DNA of 64,000 nt from Negativibacillus massiliensis. GTDB taxonomy: Bacteria; Bacillota; Clostridia; Oscillospirales; Ruminococcaceae. The notes beneath the pieces were generated by a model. The model made no database searches and was not told where the DNA came from. It was given only the letters and a program-made list of their open reading frames with translations. How positions within the stretch are numbered: the first letter of the stretch is position 1; every line of letters begins with the position of its first letter. Below are positions 1 through 8,279 of the stretch, piece after piece. The stretch covers positions 124,001 to 188,000 of the forward strand of contig NZ_FTRU01000007.1 in NCBI RefSeq assembly GCF_900148495.1. The letters are read 5' to 3'. A program made the position numbers and the translations under genes.

Positions 1-1
1 T

Positions 2-55
2 CGACATATTGTAGGCTATTTCTCGACAATCTCAGGGGATATTGAAATCCGATAA
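2..55 (+). CDS. C-terminal tail of an upstream gene (partial)
   Basis: The frame that begins at base 2 is open for 17 codons and ends at a TAA at 53-55. It is followed about 25 bases later by an intrinsic terminator, as expected for the end of a gene that started before the window. The peptide is too short to identify. Confidence 0.35.
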   Translation, partial: RHIVGYFSTISGDIEIR

Positions 56-75
56 TTAGGGGACGACGAGAAGAA

Positions 76-110
76 AAAAGAGCGGTCAGATTGGCCGCTC
101 TTTTTCTGTT
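76..110 (+). terminator. Intrinsic terminator of the upstream gene
   Basis: The arms AGAGCGG and CCGCTCT pair around a short loop and are followed by a run of T. It closes the transcript entering from the left. Confidence 0.8.
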
Positions 111-391
111 ATATGAAAAGATGTAGATTTTTGGGATTCAGCGAAATAGGCAATAACTTAGATGATAAAAATAAAAAAATTATATAATACATCAATCAAT
201 TGATTTTACAAAAATAAATAGAAGGAAATGAAGTTGTATAATATGAATATATATATCCTGCATAATTCTTTTAAAATAGGTAATATAGAATAGTTTTAAA
301 CAGGATAGTAGATATTAGAAAAAAGTTTCTTTTCCGAAAAGAAAGGGTTAAAATAAAAAACGGAAAAGTTTAAGATTTGGGAGGAATGAAA
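111..391. other. AT-rich intergenic region upstream of pdxK
   Basis: About 280 bases of very AT-rich sequence without a coding frame. A TATAAT lies at 237-242 but has no convincing -35 at the right distance, so the pdxK promoter is not assigned. No riboswitch-like structure was recognised. Confidence 0.5.
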
Positions 392-1225
392 ATGGCAGTG
401 CCAAAGGTAGCAGCGATCAATGATCTTTCCGGTTTAGGAAAATGTTCGCTGACGGCGGCAATACCAATTTTATCGGTATGCGGAGTGCAGGCGGTTCCAA
501 TGCCTACCGCAGTTTTAAGCAATCAAACCGCTTTTGAAAGTTATACAGGGATTGACCTGTCGATGGATATGCCGATGATCGCGGCAGAATGGAAAAAGAG
601 AAAGGTTTCTTTTGATGGAATCTACACAGGATATCTCAGCGGAGTCAGCCAGGTGGAATGGGTTGAACAGTTTATGCAGGAGTTTGCAAATCCGCAGACC
701 AAGATTTTTGTTGACCCGGTGCTTGGCGATGAAGGGGTATATTACCGGGGATTTGGCGACGAGATGTGTCAGGCAATGAAAAAACTGTGTGGGAAAGCGG
801 ATGTGATTACGCCGAATCTCACAGAGGTTTTGTTCCTGCTTGGAAAAAAAGCAGATCTTAAGGCGGAAAGTCAGAACCTGGAACAAATCAGAAACTATGC
901 AAAGCAGCTTTCTAAGCTTGGACCGAAAACGGTCATTATTACGGGAGTAAGCCAGGGAGAAAAAATCTGGAATATTGGATATTCTGCAAAGGAAGACAGC
1001 TTTTTTGAGGTGAGCACACAAAAAACGGGAGAAGGTTATTCCGGGACAGGAGATATTCTGACTTCGGTGATTTGCGGGTGTATGATAAAAGGAGAAAGCC
1101 CGCAAAAAGCATTGAAGAAAGCAGCAGCATTTTTGCAGGCATCGATTGAGGAAGCCGTAGAAGACAAAACAGATCCAAACGAGGGTGTTGCTTTTGAACA
1201 TCATCTTTCGTTATTATTTGATTGA
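392..1225 (+). CDS. pdxK: Pyridoxal/pyridoxamine kinase (PfkB-like)
   Basis: It probably phosphorylates pyridoxal, pyridoxamine or pyridoxine in the cytoplasm as part of vitamin B6 salvage. The N-terminus reads as a typical pyridoxal kinase (AAINDLSGLGKCSLTAAIP, then a PMPTAVLSNQT segment), and a GTGD motif with the catalytic Asp lies near residue 220. The 277-residue length fits the family. I chose ATG 392 because a GGGAGG site sits 7 bases upstream; an ATG at 386 is too close to it. The next gene, an ECF-type vitamin transporter subunit, starts 14 bases downstream, which supports a B6 uptake and salvage operon. Substrate specificity within the B6 vitamers or hydroxymethylpyrimidine cannot be decided from sequence. 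Confidence 0.88.
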   Translation: MAVPKVAAINDLSGLGKCSLTAAIPILSVCGVQAVPMPTAVLSNQTAFESYTGIDLSMDMPMIAAEWKKRKVSFDGIYTGYLSGVSQVEWVEQFMQEFANPQTKIFVDPVLGDEGVYYRGFGDEMCQAMKKLCGKADVITPNLTEVLFLLGKKADLKAESQNLEQIRNYAKQLSKLGPKTVIITGVSQGEKIWNIGYSAKEDSFFEVSTQKTGEGYSGTGDILTSVICGCMIKGESPQKALKKAAAFLQASIEEAVEDKTDPNEGVAFEHHLSLLFD

Positions 1226-1239
1226 TGGGGGAATGAGCA

Positions 1240-1761
1240 ATGAGAGAACAGTCACATGAGAAGATGAAAAACCTGACCTTAAGCGCAATGTTCGCAGCCG
1301 TTATTATGCTGATGATCTTATACCTGTTTCACATTCCGGTAGGTTCGAACGGGGGATATATTCATTTTGGAGATGCCTTTATTTATCTGGCAGGATGTTT
1401 TTTGCCAATGCCGTATGCCTGTGCAGCAGCCGCAATCGGCGGTGGTCTGGCAGATATTATGTCCGGGTCAGCGATATGGGCAATTCCAACCATGATTATT
1501 AAGCCGCTCACCGTAATCTGGTTTACGAGCAAGGAAGATAAGCTGTTTAACAAAAGAAATATTGTTGCAGTTATACTTGCTGGAGTAGTGTCGATTGTTG
1601 GGTATTATCTGGCACAGGTGATTTTAACCGGAAATTGGGTTGCTTCTTTGTTGGGCATCTGGGGAAATATTGTGCAGGCGATTGGAAGCGGAGTTATCTT
1701 TTTGATTATGGCAGTGGCAATTGATAAGGTATCGCTCAAAAAAAGATTGAAAGAAATCTAG
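1240..1761 (+). CDS. ECF transporter S component (membrane)
   Basis: A 173-residue, very hydrophobic protein with about five or six membrane segments, resembling S components of energy-coupling factor vitamin transporters. The short charged N-terminus is followed by a membrane helix and a GGYIHFGDAF segment typical of these substrate-binding subunits. It would use shared EcfA/A'/T proteins encoded elsewhere. Its place between a B6 kinase and a radical SAM gene suggests a pyridoxine-type substrate, but this is inference from context. Its stop codon overlaps by one base a GTG that begins the open frame of the next gene. Confidence 0.75.
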   Translation: MREQSHEKMKNLTLSAMFAAVIMLMILYLFHIPVGSNGGYIHFGDAFIYLAGCFLPMPYACAAAAIGGGLADIMSGSAIWAIPTMIIKPLTVIWFTSKEDKLFNKRNIVAVILAGVVSIVGYYLAQVILTGNWVASLLGIWGNIVQAIGSGVIFLIMAVAIDKVSLKKRLKEI

Positions 1762-1790
1762 TGCTATATAATAGGAAAGAAGAAAGAAAT

Positions 1791-2396
1791 ATGTCGGATA
1801 TTTTATATACCTATCATGGTCAGCTCTATGTTAATCTGACAAACCGTTGTCCTTGTGCCTGCACATTTTGTGTGCGTTCTCAGACTAGGTCGGTGGGTTC
1901 GGCAGAGGACTTATGGCTGGAGCACGAACCGAGTGTTGAAGAAGTAAAACAGGCATTGGAAAATTACTGTTTGGATGACTTTGATGAGATTGTTTTCTGT
2001 GGATATGGAGAACCAATTTGCGCCTTGGATCGTTTAATCGAAGTGGCGGATTATATCCATGGAATCAGAAAAATCTCCATTCGGGTGAATACCAACGGAT
2101 TGGGTGATCTGATTTATCACAAGAGGGTTGCTCCTTTATTGAAAGGCCATGTGGATGTGGTTTCTATTAGTTTGAATGCACCGGATGCACAGGAATACTA
2201 TAAAGTGACCCGTCCTAAATTTGGAATAGAGTCTTTTGATGCGATGCTCCAGTTTGCCACAGATTGTAAAGAACAGGGAATAGAGACCCGTTTTACCGTG
2301 GTGGATGTAATTGGAGAAGAGGCAATTGCTCGGTCAAAAGCGCTTGCAGAACAAGTTGGAATTCCTCTGAGAGTCAGAGAATATACAGAAGAATAA
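1791..2396 (+). CDS. Small radical SAM protein (TatD-associated type)
   Basis: A 201-residue radical SAM enzyme. The cluster-binding motif is C20-x3-C24-x2-C27 after a YVNLTNRC lead-in, followed by an FCGYGEP stretch that matches the SAM-binding GGE-like region. The short length and N-terminus resemble the clostridial TatD-family-associated radical SAM group, whose reaction is unknown. ATG 1791 is preceded by a purine-rich GGAAAGAAGAAAG; a GTG at 1761 is possible but lacks a good site. It lies in the pdxK operon and ends in a strong terminator. The function, possibly cofactor modification or salvage, is not deducible. Confidence 0.8.
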   Translation: MSDILYTYHGQLYVNLTNRCPCACTFCVRSQTRSVGSAEDLWLEHEPSVEEVKQALENYCLDDFDEIVFCGYGEPICALDRLIEVADYIHGIRKISIRVNTNGLGDLIYHKRVAPLLKGHVDVVSISLNAPDAQEYYKVTRPKFGIESFDAMLQFATDCKEQGIETRFTVVDVIGEEAIARSKALAEQVGIPLRVREYTEE

Positions 2397-2398
2397 AA

Positions 2399-2430
2399 AA
2401 ATCCCAGGCAGAAAATGCCTGGGATTTTTT
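2399..2430 (+). terminator. Intrinsic terminator of the pdxK operon
   Basis: ATCCCAGGCA and TGCCTGGGAT pair around a four-base loop and are followed by T6. It separates the operon from the cell-wall gene downstream. Confidence 0.92.
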
Positions 2431-2683
2431 ATGTGGGTGAAAAGAATGGGTAAGAATAACAAAAGTAAAATCACATAAAATATTGTGAAATATGATAAAA
2501 TCTAACCTTATAACAAATAAAAAATAGTAAAAATGTAAAATCCTTGAAACGGTTAAAAATTTAGGACAAAATAAACAGAAAAAATATAAAAATTAAGCGA
2601 TAAAAAGAAATAGTGCACAATTTTTTACAAAAAGTTTTTAAATTCAATGAGGATTTGACAGGATTTTTACAGAGGGGATTTTC
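2431..2683. other. AT-rich intergenic region
   Basis: No coding frame is supported here. A dyad TCACA-N8-TGTGA lies at about 2471-2488; it could be an operator but no regulator is suggested by the neighbours. Confidence 0.4.
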
Positions 2684-2712
2684 TTGACACCTTGCAGGGG
2701 GATGAATATAAT
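2684..2712 (+). promoter_or_regulatory. Consensus SigA promoter of the 3D-domain gene
   Basis: Perfect TTGACA (2684-2689) and TATAAT (2707-2712) are separated by 17 bases. The predicted 75-base leader contains a small hairpin, TGCAAAA-gat-TTTTGCA at 2755-2771, about 10 bases before the ribosome binding site. Confidence 0.9.
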
Positions 2713-2793
2713 GGCAAAAGAGTTGCTAAAATACAGAGTGTGGCAGCACATTCATGCAAAAGATTTTTGCAAATCAGAACAAAGGAGAACTTT

Positions 2794-3816
2794 ATGCAAA
2801 ACTTCAGAAAAAAAGTCCGCAGTTTGGTGGAGACAATTCCAGCAGTTAAAATTGCGGCCTGTATGCTTTCTGTTGCGATGGCAGCGGTAATCTTTTGGGG
2901 ATTCACCCTCACAGGCAATACAGACACAACAGTACAGGAACTGACGGTAGCAGAATCCATCCGTGCAGCGGGGGATACTTTGACTGCATCGGCAGATCCA
3001 ACTAAATTTACAGGTGTTAGCAAAAAGGCAGTGCTCAGCAACATTTTCCTGAGTGCATCCGGACAGTCTCCAATTATGAACGAGGCTGAAAATAAAATGG
3101 TGCCAGAAGAAGTTTTGGAGGAACCTCAGACAGAGGAAGAAGAACAGCCGCTGGAACAAAACAATGAGGAGCCATCTAGCCAGAGAAAATTTTTGGGATC
3201 GACAAAGGAATTTTTAGAGATAGAAAAAGAGACTGTCACAAAAGAAGAAGTGATTGCTCATTCGGTAGAGGAGAGAGAAACTTCTCTGTTAAAGCCGGGA
3301 AAGAAAAAGGTGATCCAAGCCGGAGCAGATGGCAAAAAAATGGTAACCTATGAGCAAAAATTTGTGAATGGACAGCTGGAGAGCGAAAAGATTGTCTCAG
3401 AGGAAATGACTCAGCAGCCAGTGACAGAGATTGTTCTGGTTGGTGTAAATGGAAAGTCGGCAGCAGTTTCTCCGCTGGATTTTGGCGTTGAGCTGGATGA
3501 ACAGGGAGTTCCGGTATCATACAGTCAGGTGCTGACCAATCAGGTAGCAACAGGATATCATGTTGGAGATGGTGCGTGGGGAGCTTCCGGACAGAGCCTT
3601 TCGGCAGGATATGTCGCAGTACATCCGGGAGAAATTCCATATGGAACTAAGATGTATATTACCAGTCCAGACAATAGTTTTGTTTACGGATTTGCGATTG
3701 CAGCCGATACAGGATTGAGCCTGTTGGGAGATCAGATTGATGTGGATTTGTATTATGACACCTATCTGGAAAGCTGTCTGAATGGACGAAGAAATGTAAA
3801 TATCTATATCTTATAA
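2794..3816 (+). CDS. Secreted G5 and 3D domain cell-wall protein
   Basis: A 340-residue protein with an N-terminal membrane or signal segment (about residues 18-42). It is followed by an acidic low-complexity linker, a G5 domain (about 140-220) and a C-terminal 3D domain (about 245-340). The 3D domain has the expected conserved aspartates in AADTG and IDVDLYY, and the IPYGT segment before them. Related YabE and resuscitation-promoting-factor-like proteins act on peptidoglycan outside the cell. ATG 2794 has AAAGGAG at 7 bases; upstream in-frame ATGs lie before or within the promoter. It is monocistronic, with its own promoter and two terminators. It sits directly before the phage-like cluster, so a role in particle release is possible but speculative. 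Confidence 0.85.
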   Translation: MQNFRKKVRSLVETIPAVKIAACMLSVAMAAVIFWGFTLTGNTDTTVQELTVAESIRAAGDTLTASADPTKFTGVSKKAVLSNIFLSASGQSPIMNEAENKMVPEEVLEEPQTEEEEQPLEQNNEEPSSQRKFLGSTKEFLEIEKETVTKEEVIAHSVEERETSLLKPGKKKVIQAGADGKKMVTYEQKFVNGQLESEKIVSEEMTQQPVTEIVLVGVNGKSAAVSPLDFGVELDEQGVPVSYSQVLTNQVATGYHVGDGAWGASGQSLSAGYVAVHPGEIPYGTKMYITSPDNSFVYGFAIAADTGLSLLGDQIDVDLYYDTYLESCLNGRRNVNIYIL

Positions 3817-3818
3817 AA

Positions 3819-3848
3819 AAGAGCCGCTTTTTTAAGCGGCTTTTTTTA
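3819..3848 (+). terminator. Intrinsic terminator of the 3D-domain gene
   Basis: GCCGCTT and AAGCGGC pair and are followed by T7. It lies directly after the stop codon. Confidence 0.92.
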
Positions 3849-3858
3849 TAAGCTTTTT

Positions 3859-3895
3859 AAGCAGGAAACTCCAAAAAAGAGCCCTGCTTTTTTTA
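3859..3895 (+). terminator. Second terminator before the phage-like cluster
   Basis: AAGCAGG and CCTGCTT pair around an A-rich loop and are followed by a T run. It doubles the insulation between the host gene and the structural cluster. Confidence 0.75.
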
Positions 3896-3915
3896 TTTTT
3901 TTAAAAGAGAGTAAT

Positions 3916-3980
3916 TGTTGCATTTTACAATGCAATTTTTGGGCCCAAAACAGGTATAGGTGAAAAGCATAAGATGCTGA
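3916..3980 (+). promoter_or_regulatory. Dyads in the leader of the phage-like cluster
   Basis: Two inverted repeats with related cores lie here: TTGCATT-ttac-AATGCAA (3918-3935) followed by T5, and AGCAT-aag-ATGCT (about 3967-3979). I could not place a normal SigA promoter in this leader. They may be operators or a weak terminator. Confidence 0.35.
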
Positions 3981-3996
3981 ATGCAGAAAGGAGGAA

Positions 3997-4461
3997 TTGA
4001 TCGCGGGAGTATCGAAGGAAAAGATATTCGCTTACTGGTACTTTTGGAGCAGAGACGTCGATATTGCGGCGAGAAAAGCCGGAGTAGAAAGTATTTGGGA
4101 ACTGAGTCTGAGAAAAGTACGAACAGAATGGAAAAAGCTTTCCAATCTGTTTGCGCAGCAGTCACCGGTCGAGCTTGCAAAACTGGGACTTTATCAAATT
4201 TTGTTTTCAAGGGTATCGCTTGATCCGGAAGGCAGGATTTCTCCAGACAGTTTTCTGACAACGAAGTACAGTGAAGGAAAGGGAGTGGAGTATCAGTTTT
4301 ATGATAAGCTCAAGGCATGTGAACTACTGATGAGGCTGGAGGAACAGAGCAAATCAGAAAGGAAAGAGGATGGATTTTACAGCATCCTGGAGGCACTGCG
4401 TTGTGGTGAAAAAGAGGAGGGCGAACGCAAGGAAGAGTTGACAGAAGGTGAAGATATTTGA
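3997..4461 (+). CDS. Probable small terminase subunit (TerS)
   Basis: A 154-residue, highly charged protein immediately before the large terminase, the usual place of a small terminase that recognises packaging DNA. The N-terminal part (SKEKIFAYWYFWSRDVDIAARKAG) could form a helix-turn-helix. The TTG start at 3997 is only 2 bases after AAGGAGG, an unusually short gap, so the start is uncertain. It overlaps the next gene in a TTGA arrangement. Assignment rests on position and size rather than on a clear family motif. Confidence 0.6.
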   Translation: MIAGVSKEKIFAYWYFWSRDVDIAARKAGVESIWELSLRKVRTEWKKLSNLFAQQSPVELAKLGLYQILFSRVSLDPEGRISPDSFLTTKYSEGKGVEYQFYDKLKACELLMRLEEQSKSERKEDGFYSILEALRCGEKEEGERKEELTEGEDI

Positions 4462-5702
4462 ACAGGTTTAGTTCAAAGCAGAAAAAGGTACTTAGCTGGT
4501 GGTATCCACAGAGCAGCTATGACGGAATTATCTGTGACGGAGCGGTGAGAAGCGGAAAAACGCTTTGCATGACCCTGTCATTTCTGATTTGGAGTATGGC
4601 CTGTTTTGACAGGAAAAATTTTGCGATCTGCGGGAAAACAATTTCTTCAGTGCGCAGAAATGTGATTGTTCCGGTACGGGAACTGCTATCGGAAATGGGA
4701 TTTGAGTGCAGGGAAAAAATATCGCAGAATTATCTGGAATTAAGCTGTGGAGGAAGAACAAACCGGTACTATCTATTTTCGGGAAAAGACAGTGCGAGTG
4801 CGGCGTCCATTCAGGGAATAACTCTGGCAGGTGTATTTTTCGATGAGGTTGCACTGCAAAACCGGGATTTTGTGGAACAGGCGGTAGCCAGATGTTCCAT
4901 AGAAGGAAGTAAGTTCTGGTTTAACTGTAATCCGGAACATCCGGGACACTGGTTTTATACGGATTGGATCTGCAGGAGAAAGGAAAAAAATCTGTGTTAT
5001 CTTCATTTTCGGATGGAGGATAATCCTTCTCTTTCCGTCAGGATGCGCAGACGATACGAAAATCTTTACAGCGGAAACTTTTATGAGCGCTTCGTGCTGG
5101 GGAAATGGGTACAGCCGCAGGGGCTTGTTTATCCGATGTTTTCCAAAGAAAGGCACGTGTTGGACTGTTGTCCGGAGTGTAGGCGATTTTTGGTTTCCTG
5201 CGACTATGGAACGGTCAATCCATGTTCGATGGGGCTGTGGGGCGAGGCTGATGGAGTGTGGTATCGTCTGGATGAATACTATTATGATTCCAGAAAAGAA
5301 GGAGTCTGTCGGACCGATGAGGAGCATTATGCTCAGCTGGAACATTTGTGTACAGGGAAACAGGTGGAGGCAGTTATTGTAGACCCGAGTGCAGCAAGTT
5401 TTATCGAGTGCATCCGCAGACATGGAAAGTTTCGGGTTATCCCCGCAAAAAATCAGGTACTGGAAGGAATTGAATTGGTGTCCATGCTGCTTAATTCAGG
5501 GAAGATATTCTTTTGGCAAAATTGCAGGGACAGTATCCGGGAGTTTTCTCTTTATCGGTGGAGCGAAAAGGCGCAGAAAGATCAGCCTGTAAAAGAAAAT
5601 GATCATGCAATGGATGAGATTCGTTATTTTGCAATGGAAGTATTTCGCCCAAAAAGAAGTGGATTTTGTGCCATTGCACAGGAAAGGGAAAACAGGTCAT
5701 AA
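4458..5702 (+). CDS. Phage large terminase (PBSX XtmB-like)
   Basis: The ATP-driven DNA packaging motor of a tailed phage head. Residues 28-35 form a Walker A (GAVRSGKT) and a Walker B with catalytic Glu (VFFDE) lies near residue 127. The C-terminal RNase-H-like nuclease begins at VSCDYGT and continues through VDPSAASF. The 414-residue length is normal for the PBSX type and the motifs are intact, so packaging ability seems preserved. It starts with TTG, coupled to TerS by overlap, and is followed 19 bases later by the portal gene. Confidence 0.92.
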   Translation: MNRFSSKQKKVLSWWYPQSSYDGIICDGAVRSGKTLCMTLSFLIWSMACFDRKNFAICGKTISSVRRNVIVPVRELLSEMGFECREKISQNYLELSCGGRTNRYYLFSGKDSASAASIQGITLAGVFFDEVALQNRDFVEQAVARCSIEGSKFWFNCNPEHPGHWFYTDWICRRKEKNLCYLHFRMEDNPSLSVRMRRRYENLYSGNFYERFVLGKWVQPQGLVYPMFSKERHVLDCCPECRRFLVSCDYGTVNPCSMGLWGEADGVWYRLDEYYYDSRKEGVCRTDEEHYAQLEHLCTGKQVEAVIVDPSAASFIECIRRHGKFRVIPAKNQVLEGIELVSMLLNSGKIFFWQNCRDSIREFSLYRWSEKAQKDQPVKENDHAMDEIRYFAMEVFRPKRSGFCAIAQERENRS

Positions 5703-5721
5703 CAGAAAGGAGAAGGATTGA

Positions 5722-6936
5722 TTGCAGAGGTGGAAATGGAGCTGGAAAAAGAAAAAAGATTCTGAAGAGATGGGGAGAGGATACACCGCAGCAGTCCAGA
5801 CGGGACCGATCAAGGGTAGACCATTTTATCAGCTGGAACAAGCAGGCATGATGGATGCAGGAGAAAACCAGCTGTTTGATCAGATCCGGCAGGCGGTACC
5901 TTTGGTGGATGCATCGATCAATAAGATTATCCGTCTGGTAGGTGGATTTGAGGTTATCTGTTCCAATAAGGAAGGGCAGCGGGAACTAGATGAGTTTTGT
6001 GCGCAAGTTCCGGTGGGAGCTTCTTCTGTGGGGTTGACACAGTTTTTGTATTGCTATCTGGACAATCTGCTGACCTATGGAAATGCGGCGGGAGAAATGA
6101 TTCCTCTGCGCAATGGAGAGGGAATTGGGGCGTTATACAATGTTCCGCTTTCCTGTCTGAAGGTGAAACAGGGGGAAACACCGGTGGGAGTCGATTTCTT
6201 CACCTGTACAGATGGTGTAAAGGAATATCCGATTGCCCATCCGGAGCGAATTTTGTTTACGGCATTAAATCCAAAAGCCGGAGAGATAAAGGGACGTTCT
6301 CTGTTGTCAGGACTGCCGTTTATATCGTCCATTTTGCTCAATATCTATCAGGCGATAGGACAGAACTTTGAAAGGATGGGGAATCTGCGATTTGCGGTGA
6401 CCTACAATCCGCAGGGGAATATTGACGGAGCCTATGCCAGAGAGATTGCGCAGGATATGGCGCGTCAGTGGGCAGACACCATGCATGACAGCGGCAGAGT
6501 CAAGGATTTTATCGCTGTTGGGGATGTCAACATCCGGGTGATTGGTGCAGATAATCAAATCATCGATACACAGGTGCCAGTCAGACAGATGCTGGAGCAG
6601 ATTGTAGCAAAGTTGGGGCTGCCGCCGTTTATCCTGGGACTAAGTTGGTCCACCACCGAGCGAATGAGCCAGCAGCAAGCAGAAATTCTGGCAAGTGAAC
6701 TGGAAAGCTATCGGGAACTGCTCAATTCGGTGATTCTGCGGATCTGTCGGTATCATCTCAATCAAAAAGGGATTGGCGGAACGATACGGGTGAACTGGAA
6801 GCATGTCAGCATTACTGATGAAGTGGAACAGGCAAGGGCACAGCTTTTGAGGATGCAGGCAAAGGAAATTGAGAAAAAACTGGAAAAAGAATACGGAGAA
6901 AAGGCAGAAGAGGAGGAACATCACGGTGAACTGTAG
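5722..6936 (+). CDS. Phage portal protein (XkdE-like)
   Basis: The dodecameric portal is the channel through which DNA enters and leaves the head. The protein is 404 residues. The core contains the family-like VRQMLEQIVAKLGLPPFILGLS stretch followed by TTERMSQQQAE. The TTG start at 5722 has AAAGGAG about 9 bases upstream. The C-terminus is a charged coiled-coil-like tail that overlaps the start of the next gene by 11 bases. Confidence 0.9.
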   Translation: MQRWKWSWKKKKDSEEMGRGYTAAVQTGPIKGRPFYQLEQAGMMDAGENQLFDQIRQAVPLVDASINKIIRLVGGFEVICSNKEGQRELDEFCAQVPVGASSVGLTQFLYCYLDNLLTYGNAAGEMIPLRNGEGIGALYNVPLSCLKVKQGETPVGVDFFTCTDGVKEYPIAHPERILFTALNPKAGEIKGRSLLSGLPFISSILLNIYQAIGQNFERMGNLRFAVTYNPQGNIDGAYAREIAQDMARQWADTMHDSGRVKDFIAVGDVNIRVIGADNQIIDTQVPVRQMLEQIVAKLGLPPFILGLSWSTTERMSQQQAEILASELESYRELLNSVILRICRYHLNQKGIGGTIRVNWKHVSITDEVEQARAQLLRMQAKEIEKKLEKEYGEKAEEEEHHGEL

Positions 6937-7903
6937 TAAGTCGGGAAATTTAATCTGCAATGGCCTTTACATTGGTGAGGAAGATTTGCAGAAAATCAAC
7001 ACACTGACAAGAAGGGAATTTTCAGCAGAAGAACTGTACTGCTTTCGGGTCCTGTTATGTGATAATGACATTGATAGGGATATGGAACAGTTTGATGTCC
7101 AGACGCTGACACAGCTTTCCAACCTGTTTTTAGGCAAGACGGGAATCTGCGATCATGAGCCCAAAAGTCAAAACCAGATGGCAAGGATTTATGATGTGAG
7201 CGTAGAAAATTTCCCGGGAAAAGTGAATGCCTTAGGAGAACCATATTATGCGCTGATTGCAAAGGCCTATATGGTTCGTACCGAAGCAAACCGCGATCAG
7301 ATCCTGGAGATCGAGGCGGGAATCAAAAAGGAGGTGAGTGTAGGATGCAGCGTGCGTGAAAGTATCTGCTCGGTGTGCGGAAAAAACAGAAATGTTTTGG
7401 AATGCGGGCATGTTCCTGGTCAGGTATATGATGGGAAATTATGCTACACCATTCTGCATGATGCTCAGGATGCCTATGAATGGTCATTTGTTGCAGTACC
7501 GGCACAGCGTCAGGCAGGGATTATCAAACAGGCAGGCTGCAGTCGAGAAAAAAACGGAGTACAGAAGCTGTGGGAGGCAGCCAGAACACAAAATGGAGTG
7601 TGGATTGACAGGGAAGAGACAGGCCAGCTCAAAGAGCTAATTCAGAATCTTCTGGAGGACTGTGAGCAGGTGCGAAAAGCGGCAAGAAGAGAGCTGATGC
7701 AGGAGGTCGTTTCCAGAAAAGGTTTTGATGAGAGAACAAATCAGGAATTTGGTCAGATGCTTGACCATCTTTCTGTGGGACAGATGAAGATGCTGAAAGA
7801 GATATTTTGCCCACAGCAGATTTTGGAGGATGCACAGTTTTCACAGGCAGAACCTGCATCAGAACAGCACGACGAAATGTCGAACAGACAATTTATGATT
7901 TAA
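6926..7903 (+). CDS. Putative phage prohead protease (XkdF-like)
   Basis: It lies between portal and capsid genes, the classical place of the head maturation protease and scaffold. It is 325 residues from a GTG with AGGAGG 9 bases upstream. The first part resembles XkdF-type serine proteases (LLCDNDIDRD, ICDHEP, EWSFVAVPAQ). A C-x2-C...C-x-H cluster (SICSVCGK ... LECGH) near residue 150 looks like a zinc knuckle inserted in the protease domain. The C-terminal third is charged and may act as scaffold. Confidence 0.75.
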   Translation: MNCSKSGNLICNGLYIGEEDLQKINTLTRREFSAEELYCFRVLLCDNDIDRDMEQFDVQTLTQLSNLFLGKTGICDHEPKSQNQMARIYDVSVENFPGKVNALGEPYYALIAKAYMVRTEANRDQILEIEAGIKKEVSVGCSVRESICSVCGKNRNVLECGHVPGQVYDGKLCYTILHDAQDAYEWSFVAVPAQRQAGIIKQAGCSREKNGVQKLWEAARTQNGVWIDREETGQLKELIQNLLEDCEQVRKAARRELMQEVVSRKGFDERTNQEFGQMLDHLSVGQMKMLKEIFCPQQILEDAQFSQAEPASEQHDEMSNRQFMI

Positions 7904-7916
7904 GGAGGACAATCGG

Positions 7917-8258
7917 ATGAAAGATATTTGTTTACAGGGTTACAACAGTCGTTATATCACAATGCTTTGTGATGGGGAAGCAGCACCGGGTGATCTGGTC
8001 GTAATGAGTGCAAACAATACCGTAAAGAAGGCAACTTCGGGTAAATTTATGGGTGTGATTCACTCGATGAGAGGAGAATATGCCCTGATTCAGACCGGAG
8101 GTTTTACGGTACTGCATTATTCCGGTGAGGATCCGACAGTGGGATTTGTCGGTCTGATGGCGGACAGCAATGCAGATGCGGTCAAAGGAGAAGGCGGCAG
8201 AGAGGTGCTGGTGACAGAGGTAGACACTGCTGCAAAAAATGTGGGTATCTTATTTTAA
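7917..8258 (+). CDS. Probable capsid decoration protein
   Basis: A 113-residue small beta-rich protein directly before the major capsid gene, where phages usually keep a head-decoration or cement protein. It has ATG with AAGGAGG upstream and no membrane or signal segment. Assignment is from position, length and general composition. Confidence 0.6.
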   Translation: MKDICLQGYNSRYITMLCDGEAAPGDLVVMSANNTVKKATSGKFMGVIHSMRGEYALIQTGGFTVLHYSGEDPTVGFVGLMADSNADAVKGEGGREVLVTEVDTAAKNVGILF

Positions 8259-8279
8259 GAAAAACAGGAGGATTTTACT

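Noticed and set aside
2692-2793. Upstream in-frame start for the 3D-domain protein
   Set aside because: The ATG at 2692 lies inside the promoter spacer and cannot be on the transcript.
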